Assembly: GCA_034769895.1 (NCBI GenBank)
Contig: CM068371.1
Location: forward strand, 406,641,969 to 406,705,968
Direction: 5' to 3'
Length of the DNA: 64,000 nucleotides
Source of the DNA: Magicicada septendecula
Lineage: Eukaryota > Arthropoda > Insecta > Hemiptera > Cicadidae
Part shown: positions 34,383 through 45,428 of the stretch, one piece after another
Layout of the letters: each line of letters begins with the position of its first letter
Position numbering within the stretch: position 1 is the stretch's first letter
Program-made: the position numbers and the translations under genes
Notes under the pieces: generated by a model
Told to the model about the DNA's origin: nothing
The model's input: the letters and a program-made list of their open reading frames with translations, nothing else
The model's database searches: none

Positions 34383-35960
34383 TTAACTGAGGGTGAGTGT
34401 ATGCCGAGGCCGGGTACAAGATTCTCCTGGCACAGATTGGTAGCGACCGAGGGCGCTAATGAGGTGGTTGCCCTGGAATTGGGCGGAGCGATGATAGAAT
34501 TTACGGGACAGTGTCCGTATAGTGGCGTCCAGGGAACGGACATGCAGGGAGTCTCGGATGGTTTTGTTTGAGGTCAGATAATGGGCTTTGCACGCCCAGC
34601 GCAATCCTCGGTCAAGGAGAGACTGAAGCTTTTGCTTATGGGTCTTGGCCAAGTAGCCCCATACAGGGATTGCGTAGGTAACCATCGGCGCCACATAGGT
34701 GGAGACGATAAGTTTCCCTAGGCGGCGGGTCGTGGCGTTGCTGCATAGCACAGGATGGAATTGGTATAGGCGATTGGTGGTCTTGCGGGCTACTTGTGCG
34801 GAGTGTGTCCGCCAGGTAAGATGACGATCGAGGTGGACCCTGAGGTACTTGACCTCTCGAGACCAGGGCAACTGATTATCACCTATGTAGAGTCTGTCAG
34901 GGAGCCTAAAGCGTCTGGAGCAGACTACTGCTGTGCTCTTGGCCACATTGATGGAAACTCTCCATTTCTCTGCCCACTCAACGTACTCGTCCAATTGTTC
35001 CTGGAGCCAGATAACGGCCATCTCAGCTCGACGATCGACAGCATACACCGCCGTGTCAGCGAACATGGCCAACCTGGTGCCAGGCAACTTGGGCACGTCA
35101 TTGACGTACACAGAGAAAAGCAGGGGGGCCAAGACGCTTCCCTGAGGTACACCAGCAGTAATAGCCCTTTCTGAAGAAAGGGTTTATCTACTCTCACGTG
35201 AAAGGTTCTGTTCCGAAGAAATCTAGCAATCAGATGAATGTAGCAATCCAGGAGCAGAATCTCCGTGAGTTTGTAAAGAAGGCCTGGATGCCAAACACGA
35301 TCGAAAGCCTTCTCGACATCAAGGAAAACGACGACAGTCTGCTCTTGCGTGCAACTGGCCTCGGCCACGGTCTCCACAAAGCGCATCAGTTGATGCGTCG
35401 AGGAGTGCCCAGCATGAAAACCAAATTGCTTGGGGACCAGAATGTCAAAACGTTGAAGGTGATCTGCTAGTCGCCGCTGGACTAGTCGTTCGAAGACTTT
35501 CGAAGTGGATGACAGCAGGCTGATAGGCCGGAGATTCAGAGGACAGCTCCGTTAACACGGAAACCTCAATCTAGGTAACAACGCCCTTGACAATAACAAT
35601 GTCAAGTATGTCAGGTCGGGCGCCAGGTTGGCAGGGATAGTATGTCGGTTGTCCAGGTCCATAGGCTCGAAGATGGTGGTCGTGAAGGTACCTGTGAAGC
35701 GCCCTCCCGGATGTTGTAGCCAGACGACTACCCCAGTCGGGATGTTTGCTGTTCAGGTCACCCGCAAGAATAACCTTCCTATGCGCCCCGAAAAGAGCAG
35801 GCAGGTCGGCATCTAGAACTGGAGCGCTCGGCGGTTTGTAAGCCGAAACCAAGAGGACGCCTCCGAGAACTCCGGGGAGCTATACGGCGGTGGCCTCGAT
35901 ATTTTGGTGAGGAGGCAGAACCATGCGGTGATGAGCGACGCAATATTTCACCGCTATGGC
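34383..35960 (-). pseudogene. ORF2 remnant (endonuclease and reverse transcriptase), left jockey copy
   Basis: The endonuclease part (about 35880-35575) reads VILAGDLNSKHPDWGS, with the conserved G-D-L-N of APE nucleases. The internal deletion then joins it to the reverse transcriptase (35530 leftward), which contains GTRLAMFADTAVYAVDRR. The matching right copy reads FADDTA, so a 3-base deletion near 35055 has removed one of the two catalytic aspartates. The thumb and C-terminus follow (LPWSREVKYLRVHLDRHLTW, RKFYHRSAQFQGN). Frameshifts and the missing Asp make it inactive. Confidence 0.8.
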
Positions 35961-35982
35961 CGAGAGCTGAGAGGGATGTAGA

Positions 35983-37543
35983 CTACAAGGCAGATGTGGG
36001 AGCAGGGTTGCTGCGGGCGGCGGCAGCATAGCTGCGGGCGGAATTTACCCGAGATGCAGGGACGTTGGTCGGGCGCTCGGTCCTTGTAGCTGCAGGGCGG
36101 GACTCCTTTTGGACCTGCCGAGCAACCCCAGCGCCACGGCACTGTGATTTCTTGGTCTGGGTTATCTTGGGAGGGGCAACGCGAACAGCAGTTTTCTGTT
36201 TCCTCTGCCTTTGTTTGCTACTTTTGCGGGTGTAGCGAGCCTTGGGGTGAGGGGATTCAGACCTCTTGGGGACTGGCTCGTTTACCTCAGGGACCAGTTC
36301 TTTGTCCATGGGAACGGGCTGGATATCCTGGGGTGATGTCTCTGTAGCATGCTCCTCTGTAGGAGCAGAGGTGGTCGATGGACGTGGCTTTGCACGTGGG
36401 CGGGGTCGGGCGGGTAGTTTCTGTTGGTTTGAGGAGTCTACCTTCTACGGCAGACGGGGAAAGGCAGCACGCTTCGGCATGACCTGACACTACTGGCGGG
36501 CAGGAGGGTTATTCCTGGCCGCGACCTGCTTCAGCTGATCCTGGAAAACCTAGCATCCAGGATAGTTTGCCGAGTGTGGTTCTCCGCAATTTATGCAATA
36601 GCGGGGACCCAGAACCGGCAATTGGCAACTTTTAGTTGGATGCGGGTTACTGCACCTGACGCAGGCCACTTGGTTGTGGCAGCTATCAGAGCCGTGGCCA
36701 TAGCGTTGGCATCGATGGCACTGAGGAACATGGCCAGCTTCGCGGCTCCTTTCAACCTTGATTCTTAAACCGCAAAGACTGGTCAAGCCCTGCAGTCTGT
36801 CCACCAATTCACCCTTGATGATAATCACCTGGAGAAGGGGTAATTTTCGCCTGTGTCCATAGGAAGTGTAAAGCCTAATGCACTCCTTGATATGGTAGTC
36901 GAGTTGGCGGAGCTCGTCCGCCACCTCGTTGGGGTCCGTGTCTTCGTCCAGGCTGCGGATGATTAGCCGGACGTGAGCCACCTTCTCGTTCGTAAAAGTA
37001 TGGAACTGAAGTCCATTGGCCTGCAAAAAGAGACAAACAGCCCTGTACTCGTCGTCCGTCGCGCAGCTGATGCAAAGACTGTTTCTCCCGCAAAGAGACA
37101 TCTGCACGTTCACCGAGAGACGAACCCTGAGCCGGAGGCGTCGGGAGAAGTCAACGACGTTCTTGACGCAGTTGACGAACAAGGGCGGAGGGCGGCTCCG
37201 TCACTTTCCGTATCTTGGACCTTGATGATTGGACCAATGTAAATTCTGACCCAGGCGAGAGCTGGGAAGCAGTACATGACGGGCCGGGAGCATCCACAGC
37301 ATCAGTGATTGGCTCGGTCAAAACCGCTTGTCGGCCCTGAGAAGGACCGTCGCACGATTCAACCGAGTCAGGGACAGGGTTGAGGCCTCCTGAAGGTGCA
37401 TTGTCCTGGCCCTTAGCAGGACCAGTCCGCCGCTCGGCCACAACACGACGGTCGCCCATCGCATTTTGGCAAACATACTCGGGACGAAGCCCTCCTACAG
37501 GAATTGTAAACCCGCTCAGCGCCAGTATTGGAGGCCGCACCAT
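35983..37543 (-). pseudogene. ORF1 (Gag) remnant, left jockey copy
   Basis: Three frame segments follow each other: 37543-37151, 37182-36550 and 36309-35983. The middle segment ends in three zinc knuckles, CHRCQRYGHGSDSC (CX2CX4HX4C), CVRCSNPHPTKSC (CX2CX3HX4C) and CINCGEPHSANYPGC (CX2CX3HX6C), the set typical of jockey-clade Gag. A TAG follows directly after the last knuckle, where an ordinary codon is expected, and the frame continues VFQDQLKQVAARNNPP. The C-terminal segment is Lys/Arg- and Pro-rich (KSSKQRQRKQKTAVRV). There is at least one frameshift (near 37150-37180) and several stops. Confidence 0.8.
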
Positions 37544-37762
37544 GCTAGGCGAAGCGACCGACTGCTACCGGCAGGGACCTAACTTAGCCTACGCCAAGCT
37601 AAACGGGCGATGCTACCAAAAGCCGCAGAAAAACAGTAAAAAGGCTGACCTCGAAGTGGTCTCCCGACGTAATCCCAATTACAGGTCCACTGGTCCGGAG
37701 TGTCGCGAAAGCCGGAGCACCACACAGCACAAACACTGGTTCACTGCACTTGCCGCCTGTTT

Positions 37763-40381
37763 TGGCTTCGGGAGGAGCGTATAGAAGGGTTATTCTTGCA
37801 GGTGACTTGAACTGCAAACACCCCGACTGGGGTAGTCACCTGACTACACCATCTGGGAGGGCGCTTAGCAGGTACCTTCACGACCACCACCTTCGAGCCT
37901 ACGGACCCGGACTACCGACGCATTATCCCCGCCGACCTGGAGCCCGACCTGACACATTTGACATTGCTGTTGTCCAGGGTGTTGTCAACCAGATTGAGGT
38001 CTCCGTGTTAACGGAGCTGTCCTCTGACCATTGTCCCATCGAGGTGCATGTACCTACCCGTCACACGATTGGGAGAGCAGCACGACGAGTGGTCGAGTGG
38101 GACCAATTCCTTTTGTCGCAGACTTCCCGAGGAAGTTCCGCTTGATACCACTCAGCACATCGACGAGGCGGTCGCCTTGTTCGATGATGCCGTGGTCTCT
38201 TCCGACGGCGTGTGCTCACAGATGAAGCCTAATCTAACGCCCGATTACCACCGGATCCCAGAAGAAGTCTGTCTTCTCGCTTTAGAGAAGAACATACTTT
38301 GGAGACAGTGGCAGCGGACGCGAGATCCGGACAAGGCCCGCTTCAATCGGGCGGCCGGCAAGTTACGTCGTGACTTGCAGGCCTTCCGACGAAGCTGCTG
38401 GGAATTTGTGGTCGCCAAAATAGCAGACGATGTACAAGAGGGAAGCTCCTCCGTTTACAGGATTCCTACCGCGATGAACGGGAAGAGGCACCGTCCTCCA
38501 CTCCTGGCCATCAACGGACTTGGGGGACATCCACTTGCCAAGCCGGACGAGAAATCAGTTCCTGGCCGGGCACCTGGAGCTTCAATTTTCTCCTAACCCA
38601 TCCGGGGACCCAGACTCTGATGAGGAGATAGAAGCCGAAGTTGAGGCTTATCTCGGCAGCCCGATCACCTCTGAACCCGAACCCACTTTGGTGGAAGAGG
38701 TAACGGACAGGCTTTTAGCCTTCGGCCCCGGAAGAGCCCTGGACCGGACGGTGTTACTAACACCGCCCTACAGAGACTTCCGGACCGGAGAGTTCGCTTC
38801 CTGGTCGATTTGTTCAATGCCTGCTTCCGATTCGCCTACTTTCCTAAGAAATGGCATTCAGCTACGGTCACAATGATCCCGAAGCCGGGGAAAGACCACA
38901 AGTTCGCCGAGAACCTCCGCCCTATCAGCCTACTGTCATCCACTTCGAAAGTCTTCGAATGACTAGTCCAGCGGCGGCTAGTGGATCACCTTCAACGGTT
39001 CGACATTCTGGTCCCCGAGCAATTCGGTTTTCGTGCTGGGCACTCCTCGACGCATCAACTGATGCGCTTCGTGGAGACCGTGGCCGAGGCCAGTTGCTCG
39101 TGAGAGCAGACCGTCGCCGTTTTCCTTGATGTCGAGAAGGCTTTCGATCGTGTCTGGCATCCAGGCCTTCTATACAAACTCACGGAGATTCTGCTTCCGG
39201 ATTGCTACATTCATTTGATTGCTAGCTTTCTTCGGAACAGAACCTTTCGCGTGAGAGTAGATAACACCCTTTCTTCAGCAAGGGCTATTACTGCTGGTGT
39301 ACCTCAGGGAAGCGTCTTGGGCCCCCTGCTTTTCTCTGTGTACATCAATGACGTGCCCAAGTTGCCTGGCACCAGGTTGGCCATGTTCGCTGACGACACG
39401 GCGGTGTATGCCGTCGATCGTCGGGCTGAAACGGCAGTTAGATAAGATGTTCCAGATGGCTCCAGGAACAATTGGATGAGTACGTTGAGTGGGCAGAGAA
39501 ATGGAGGGTTGCCATCAACGCAGCCAAGAGCACAGCAGTAGTCTTCTCCAGACACTTAAGGCTCCCAGCCAGACTCTACATAGGTGGTACTCCGTTGCCC
39601 TGGTCTCGGGAGGTCAAGTACCTCGGGGTTCACCTCGATCGATGTCTCACCTGGCGGACACACTCCGCACAAGTAGCCCGAAAGACCGCCAATCGTCTCT
39701 ATCAACTCAGACCCGTGTTATGCAGCAACACCATGACCTGCCGCCTAGGAAAGTTTATCGTCTCCACCTATGTGGTGCTGATGGTTACCTACGCGATACC
39801 CGTATGGGGCTACTTGGCCAAGACCCACAAGCGAAAGCTTCAGTCTCTCCTTGACCGAGGATTGTGCTGGGCATGTAAAGCCCATTACCTAACATCTAAC
39901 AAAATGATCCGAGACTCCCTGCGTGTCCGTTCCCTGGACGCCACTATATGGACACTGTCCCGAAAATTTTATCGCCGCTCCGCCCGATTCCAGGGCAACC
40001 ACCTGATTAGCGCCCTCAGTCGCTACCAATCTGTGCCAGGAGAATCTTGGACCTGGCCTCGACGCACACTCACCCTCAATTAAGTAATTAATTGAAAACC
40101 CACGGCCGGTAGCAGGCCACACCCTACATCCAGACCTATCAGTTGTCCCTGCAGCAGGAGCTCTATTTGAAGCTCGGAACGTAGTATACGAGCGGGCGAC
40201 GGGCAAGCCCTTCGTCCCGCACAGCCATTGAACTTGTGGCTTTGGGAGGCACACTACACTGGTCGCACACCAACCGACACCAGACCGCGAACGGCTACTG
40301 CCGCCAAGAGACTCGCACACGAACACTACCACACACACAAGACCAAGCAACTGATCCACCCGGCCTAGTGTTGTCGTCGTT
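37763..40381 (+). mobile_element. Jockey-type non-LTR retrotransposon, right copy, 5' truncated
   Basis: This plus-strand copy starts inside the endonuclease and runs through the reverse transcriptase and a 3' UTR to the ATTCTGTCA repeat. It is head-to-head with the left copy, so both 3' ends face outward. It retains the endonuclease-reverse transcriptase linker that the left copy lost, and its 3' UTR extends further (about 40226-40381). Confidence 0.8.
37780..40083 (+). pseudogene. ORF2 remnant (endonuclease half and reverse transcriptase), right jockey copy
   Basis: The frame begins with RRVILAGDLNCKHPDWGSH and includes SSDHCPIEVHVPT, the C-terminal half of an APE nuclease. At least five frame changes follow. 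The reverse transcriptase shows NLRPISLLSSTSKVFE, then a TGA where the left copy has CGA (about 38959), then EQFGFRAGHSSTHQLM, VPQGSVLGPLLFSVYIND and FADDTAVYA with both catalytic aspartates (near 39390). The C-terminal part is 39472-40083 (WREVKYLGVHLDRCLTW-like thumb region, then KFYRRSARFQGN). It is inactive because of the frame breaks. Confidence 0.8.
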
Positions 40382-40390
40382 ATTCTGTCA
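40382..40390. repeat. 9-bp flanking repeat ATTCTGTCA, right copy
   Basis: Exact match to 34220-34228, at the outer end of the right jockey copy. Confidence 0.6.
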
Positions 40391-43300
40391 AATATTTGTA
40401 AAGATGCACATACCAAAAATAGACAAACACCTGCAATGCTTTGCTGCTTAGCTAAGACTGAGCTAGCAGAAGGGGAAATTCAATGGTACAGCAGCAGCCT
40501 ACATTGTCAGTCAAGGTCAACGTTCTTTACTTACAAAATGACCCTTGTACAGTTTCATTTACATTTAGTATATATAAAGTAAAAAATTAATTATTAATAT
40601 AAACTTATATAGGTATCATCAGGCACTTGAAGTAATTATCACACATGAGAATTTAAAAAATTCCAAACATTACATGGCACACAAACTTATGTAATTACTA
40701 GCTGTTACTCGCGGGTTCGCACGCGAATATTTTACTATTTAATAAGTATTTTAATTCAATTTTTATTGTCTATGTCTATATGGCGTTCTGTCAGCTCGTA
40801 TAACAATTTTGTACTCATTAGTCAAAATTCTCTCCAAAGCTGTTTTCAACACTTGTACTATTTTAACTTGTACTAAATTATTATGTTGGTGCATCAGCCT
40901 TTGGAGATTTAAAAGTACCCATTTGTAAAGCCTTTTGAGATGTTTATAAAGTACCTGTTAAATCAAAACCCCTAAATTCTTTATTTGAAGTGTTACTGTG
41001 TTAGAAGCATTGTGTAACACATTAAACATTATGTTTTCCTCAACCATGGATTTTATTTATTTAAGTAGTAAACTCAAAACCAAAAACCGATGTCACCTAA
41101 CCTCACAAATGAAAACAACATGTATTTTTGCTTTGCATTGTGTATTAGGACAATTTACAATTAGTACACTTCTTCTTTTCCACATCATAATATATCGATA
41201 CAATCACATATTATATAAAACTTCAAAAATGTACTGCAGAAATGGATAAATGTACAGTTCTGATGCCACTAAATAACTTTTGTTTATTTACTTGTTACTA
41301 TGGTAATTAATTCTGGTCTCCATGGTGTTGTTGACATCTTCAGTAGTAGTATTTAATATACAGGGTCCGCCAGTGAAGCGGGAAATTTTGAAAGTCCAAT
41401 AGTTCATTTTCTGCTCAAGAGAGGGCATGGAGGTTTTCGATTGTTGTTTTACATTTAATGCCATTTGTTATGGCATTGAGTAATATACAATATACTTTTC
41501 TCAATATTCAGAAACATTTAAAATCATTTAATTCAATTAAATGACAAAATTGCATCAATCAGTTGCTAGAAACTGGTTTTGTCTATAACATCAACCATCA
41601 GCTGATCTTCCTGGGTCAAGTCAACGACCTTGACATACATATGTTACACAGAGCTACATCATGAAATACATGAAACATCTTTAAAATTCCTACCTTCAAA
41701 CATAGTGCAACATAATAAAATAAGACATTTAAAATTAACATGATTATTGTTACAATAAACAATAAAATTTACATTTAAATTGACCAAAAATTACACATCT
41801 TATAGCTTTATATTATTCTCAAATTCTACAAAAATCTGTCACTTGTTTCAATTAATTTTATATTTTGACTATGACTTTCCTTCTTTAATATTTTCATTCT
41901 CAATTAGTTTGGGTGACTCAATTATTTATAACATTTCCATTTACAACTTGGCATTTATATATATAATCTTACCCCACTTCTGACTCTAATACTCACTTAA
42001 CAGCTTTAACTAATATGACACCCCTCTATCAAACAGCTACCACCCATTCTCTATCTATAACTTACTACTCAAACTCATTTCGCATCATTCTACTCTTATA
42101 ACAAAAAATACTCTCTACCCCTTTGTACTCAGGACGTGTGTTCCCTTCCCACTGCTCATTCCCTTATTTGGTTCCTGGACCCTCCCTAGGTAACCCTTTC
42201 CGGCGCTAATCGGTTCCCCTCCCGCCACAACGCTTTTCGTTGAGGACTCCTTATCACACCATCCCCCTTACAAAATTCCACTATCAACTAATTACTCTCC
42301 CATTACACCACTTTCATCTACAAAATATCTCCATTTATTTATTACCTCAATATATCAATCATTACCCTGCATATTTTCCCCATAGCTACTGTGTCACTAT
42401 CAATATTCAAATTCTATCTTACTTTTATTCACAACAATCTTACTTTGTTCAACTCCCCTTTTAAACTTAACCTGGACTGATTTAAATGTCCTAACGAAAT
42501 ATTACTCACCCAAATTCTAACATTTACTACATTTTACATTACAGTTACCATTGAAAAATCAAAATTATCTTAAAAACACATTTTACCATTTAACTCAAAA
42601 TCTCTTAAACCACATTGAAAATACTATATTCAAAATTTAATTATATCCAAACAATTAATTATATTCAAACATTTAGTTACCTTGAAAATTTGCAAATCTT
42701 TTATAAGTGATATACTACATTTATAATTCCAGCAATCAGCTGATTTTCTTAGCAAGGTGATTGACCTTTCTATTGATACATTTCAAAATTATATAAAGTT
42801 TTACTCTACATAAATTGCATTATAAAATTCATACTTACAGTATATCACTCATATACTGTCATAAACACAAAATATAAACACCAAATACCAATAACTCCAT
42901 GTACCTTCTGAAACATTTTAACAATCATGTTATTCCACAAACCAAATACAACTCAACATTTATTTGTTTATTAATTACGTATTATCAAATTTAGATCTCA
43001 TAAAAATAATTTAAATTCATCCTCAAAATTCAATTATATAACATTTTAAATCAATCAAAAATATTTAAACATCTCAAATTATTTTAATTCCATCAAGTAT
43101 TGAAAACATAACATTTTAATTATACTCGTATTACTTCCAAAACAATTACAATTTATTTATTATAAACTCATTACGGTATTTATTTAGTCTGCAAAAATAT
43201 TATTATTATTATCACAACAATTTCTACTACCTACACACACTGTTTACATTACATACTTGTTACAATACAAACACAATTAATTTCACTAAAATTTATTTAC

Positions 43301-43405
43301 AAATTTCATCATTAATTTTTCAATTTACCACACTTCATATCCTAATTCAGCAAGGTCATAACCACAAATTAAACTATTTAGAATGTCCATTTACTTATTT
43401 TTTAA
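40391..43405. other. Intron DNA: possible mariner end, dispersed-repeat fragment, G-poor stretch
   Basis: The first 150 bp, on the minus strand, may be the 5' end of the split mariner, ending AAGGGTCATTTTG beside TA near 40546. At about 40698-40725 TAGCTGTTACTCGCGGGTTC resembles the end of a repeat family dispersed in arthropod genomes. At 41361 CAGGGTCCGCCAGTGAAG looks like a transposon terminus. From about 41750 to 43400 the plus strand is G-poor, so the minus strand is C-poor, as in the internal region of element F. No gene was recognised. Confidence 0.35.
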
Positions 43406-44815
43406 TCAACCTCCATCATCGTATAATAGTCTTATTTTTTTATAACACTTCTCATTCTTACTCACACTCAATTTATTATTATGATTATAATAACCCATTA
43501 ACTCTATGTCATTCATTGTACCATTATACTTTATAGGATTATTTCCTTTTATTATTTCATAAACCTTGTCAATCTTAGTTATTTTTGTCCAGTCTCCATC
43601 AGTATTACTGGTTAACATCAGGTAAGTTATTTTATCATTTATAACAGTTTTATCAAAATATTCATCTCTCTCTATTTCATAATGCAAGTATTTTATATCA
43701 TTTATCTTCACCACTTCTAACCTCTCTTTCAACTCATTATATTTTCTCTTCAACTGATATATTATTATCTCGCTATCTGCACACAACTCTCTCTCAAAAC
43801 ATCTTTCATCATCATAACACCTGTCACTACCCCCTTGAACTATCTCATTCCATACAAAGGGCCACAAAAACTTACTATACGTCTTGGCACTTCCAAGATC
43901 ATCACAAAAAATAAAGAGACCATCTGAAGACACCTTGTCTTCCATACAACTACAGGAGGAAACTCTGTCCTCATTAAACATCTGTGAAACCTCTGTTTCA
44001 CCATAAACTTGGGGAAAATTTGCCCTTTGCCCAACTAAACTTTCATCTAAACTCTCTTCCCACTCTTTCTCTAATTCATCAACACTAATTACTACTCTGT
44101 CACTAACACCGACTAACTTTCTACTCTCATCATCACCACTATCATTTACCGTATCATTCTTAGATACCCCATTTTCAGCTATATCACCATTATTCTTATT
44201 TAACATTATTTCACCATTATAATTACTTATATTAACACCACCACTTACCTTGTCAACTAGTCCTTCATTATTTTTCGTTATATTACTACCACAACACACA
44301 CTTACCTGTTTTAATTCAACTTCTGTATTCTCCTTTAATTGACATCTATCTCCTTCCCACTTTTTGTCCCACTTGTCAAAACGTTTATCCATCCTATCAA
44401 AACCCTTATTCATCATTTCCATATATTCCTCCAAACCTTTCTTAATCATTTGCAACATATCCATCGTATTCATCTTATAATCAGATTCACTCATATCATC
44501 ATTATTTACCTTATTATCTGCCACCTGATCGACTTTCTTCTTGTTAGTTTGATCTGTCTCCCTACCATTTTCTACTCCCATTACACTATCATCCTTATCA
44601 CTAGGCCTATTCACTGTCTTATTTTCTACCACTATTACTTCAACTATCTTACCTTTATTATTTGTCATCTCACTATGTTTCTTAATTTCTGCGAATATTC
44701 CATCTTCTTGTTCTTCCATCCGTGTTAAATTCTCATCCAAATTACCCCACTCCTCGTCTGTCATTTTGTCTACAACCCCTCTAAATTCGCTTTCACTCAT
44801 CCCACGCGAAACCAA
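43406..44815 (-). CDS. Gag-like protein of element F, 469 aa
   Basis: A complete minus-strand ORF lies just downstream of a primer-site-like sequence (45111-45094). The N-terminal half is acidic and ends in a short amphipathic coil, GFDRMDKRFDKWDKKW (about residues 137-155), similar in style to the coiled coils of elements A, C and D. A Ser/Asp/Asn-rich linker (about 165-245) leads to a mixed C-terminal region with several Cys (SSCSCMEDK, RCYDDERCFERELCAD) and a Tyr/Lys-rich end, KKIRLLYDDGG. I see no capsid pattern, zinc finger or polymerase domain and do not recognise the family. Gag-like function is inferred from position and composition. It lies in dipeptidase intron 1, in the same orientation as that gene. 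Confidence 0.6.
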   Translation of the reverse strand: MVSRGMSESEFRGVVDKMTDEEWGNLDENLTRMEEQEDGIFAEIKKHSEMTNNKGKIVEVIVVENKTVNRPSDKDDSVMGVENGRETDQTNKKKVDQVADNKVNNDDMSESDYKMNTMDMLQMIKKGLEEYMEMMNKGFDRMDKRFDKWDKKWEGDRCQLKENTEVELKQVSVCCGSNITKNNEGLVDKVSGGVNISNYNGEIMLNKNNGDIAENGVSKNDTVNDSGDDESRKLVGVSDRVVISVDELEKEWEESLDESLVGQRANFPQVYGETEVSQMFNEDRVSSCSCMEDKVSSDGLFIFCDDLGSAKTYSKFLWPFVWNEIVQGGSDRCYDDERCFERELCADSEIIIYQLKRKYNELKERLEVVKINDIKYLHYEIERDEYFDKTVINDKITYLMLTSNTDGDWTKITKIDKVYEIIKGNNPIKYNGTMNDIELMGYYNHNNKLSVSKNEKCYKKIRLLYDDGG

Positions 44816-45093
44816 TATTCTCTTGTACCTCGGTCATGTTTAAAATTTATTTATATCATACCCTTTATATACAACAACAACAATAATTATACATACACAA
44901 TCCAAATATTCCACCCATAAACTCGTTATCCAACTGGAAAAGTAAATACAATAATTTCACAAGCAATTACGCTACCCAAACATAACCTAATTTAACGTAA
45001 TTATATACGATAATTTTTTTACAAATACGCCGTTACCAATTCCTATTTTCTGGGCCTCAAAACAGGTCTAGTTCATATAATATTTATACGAAC

Positions 45094-45111
45094 ATCCTGG
45101 CAGGGTCGCCA
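45094..45111 (-). promoter_or_regulatory. Primer-binding site of element F
   Basis: On the minus strand an LTR-like end TTTACA plus G is followed by TGGCGACCCTGCCAGGAT. This resembles the tRNA-Arg type site (TGGCGACCGTGACAGGA) of mdg1-like insect elements. A second TGGCGACC motif occurs at about 45251-45244 on the same strand. Confidence 0.5.
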
Positions 45112-45113
45112 CT

Positions 45114-45428
45114 GTAAAGGTACTACTCCTTTTATCATTTTTTAAAATAATACACTAATATAGTACTACGACTTGCACTCACCGCTGCCAGAATTTTACT
45201 TACGGTCATAGTCCCCGTTAAACTTACCTTATTAAACTGCCCAGGTCGCCACGATATTTTTATGGTTTAATATCGAAACCTCTACACTCTTGCCCTTATA
45301 AAAATCCCGCTATCTGACTACCCTTAAAACTCAGAAAACCCCTAGAACGTTAGACGAGGTTGTCAGCACAGAAAAGGAAATGCTTATGGTGCAATAACTA
45401 AACTATCACATTTTATATTATGAAACAA
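45114..45428 (-). repeat. Probable 5' LTR of element F, interrupted by element G
   Basis: This is the sequence upstream (minus strand) of the inferred primer-binding site. Element G inserted at 45428, so the distal part should resume at about 55647. No matching 3' LTR was recognised, and the outer end is unknown. Confidence 0.3.
45425..45428. repeat. Target-site duplication ACAA, left copy (element G)
   Basis: ACAA precedes the TGTAACAG start of the 5' LTR and recurs after the 3' LTR at 55643-55646. Confidence 0.75.

Larger units (their letters stand above)
34229..37762 (-). mobile_element. Jockey-type non-LTR retrotransposon, left copy, inverted and defective
   Basis: A GC-rich block unlike its AT-rich surroundings. 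On the minus strand it holds, from high to low coordinates, an untranslated leader, ORF1 (Gag with three zinc knuckles), the start of ORF2 (APE-type endonuclease) and the end of the reverse transcriptase, then a 3' UTR. About 890 bp between the endonuclease and the reverse transcriptase are deleted relative to the right copy (its 38027-38921). No poly(A) tail is seen. The knuckle spacing places it in the jockey clade. Confidence 0.8.

Noticed and set aside
38851..39129. Several ORFs of 60-130 codons on both strands across 34.9-40.1 kb
   Set aside because: They are fragments or antisense shadows of the two defective jockey ORF2 copies.
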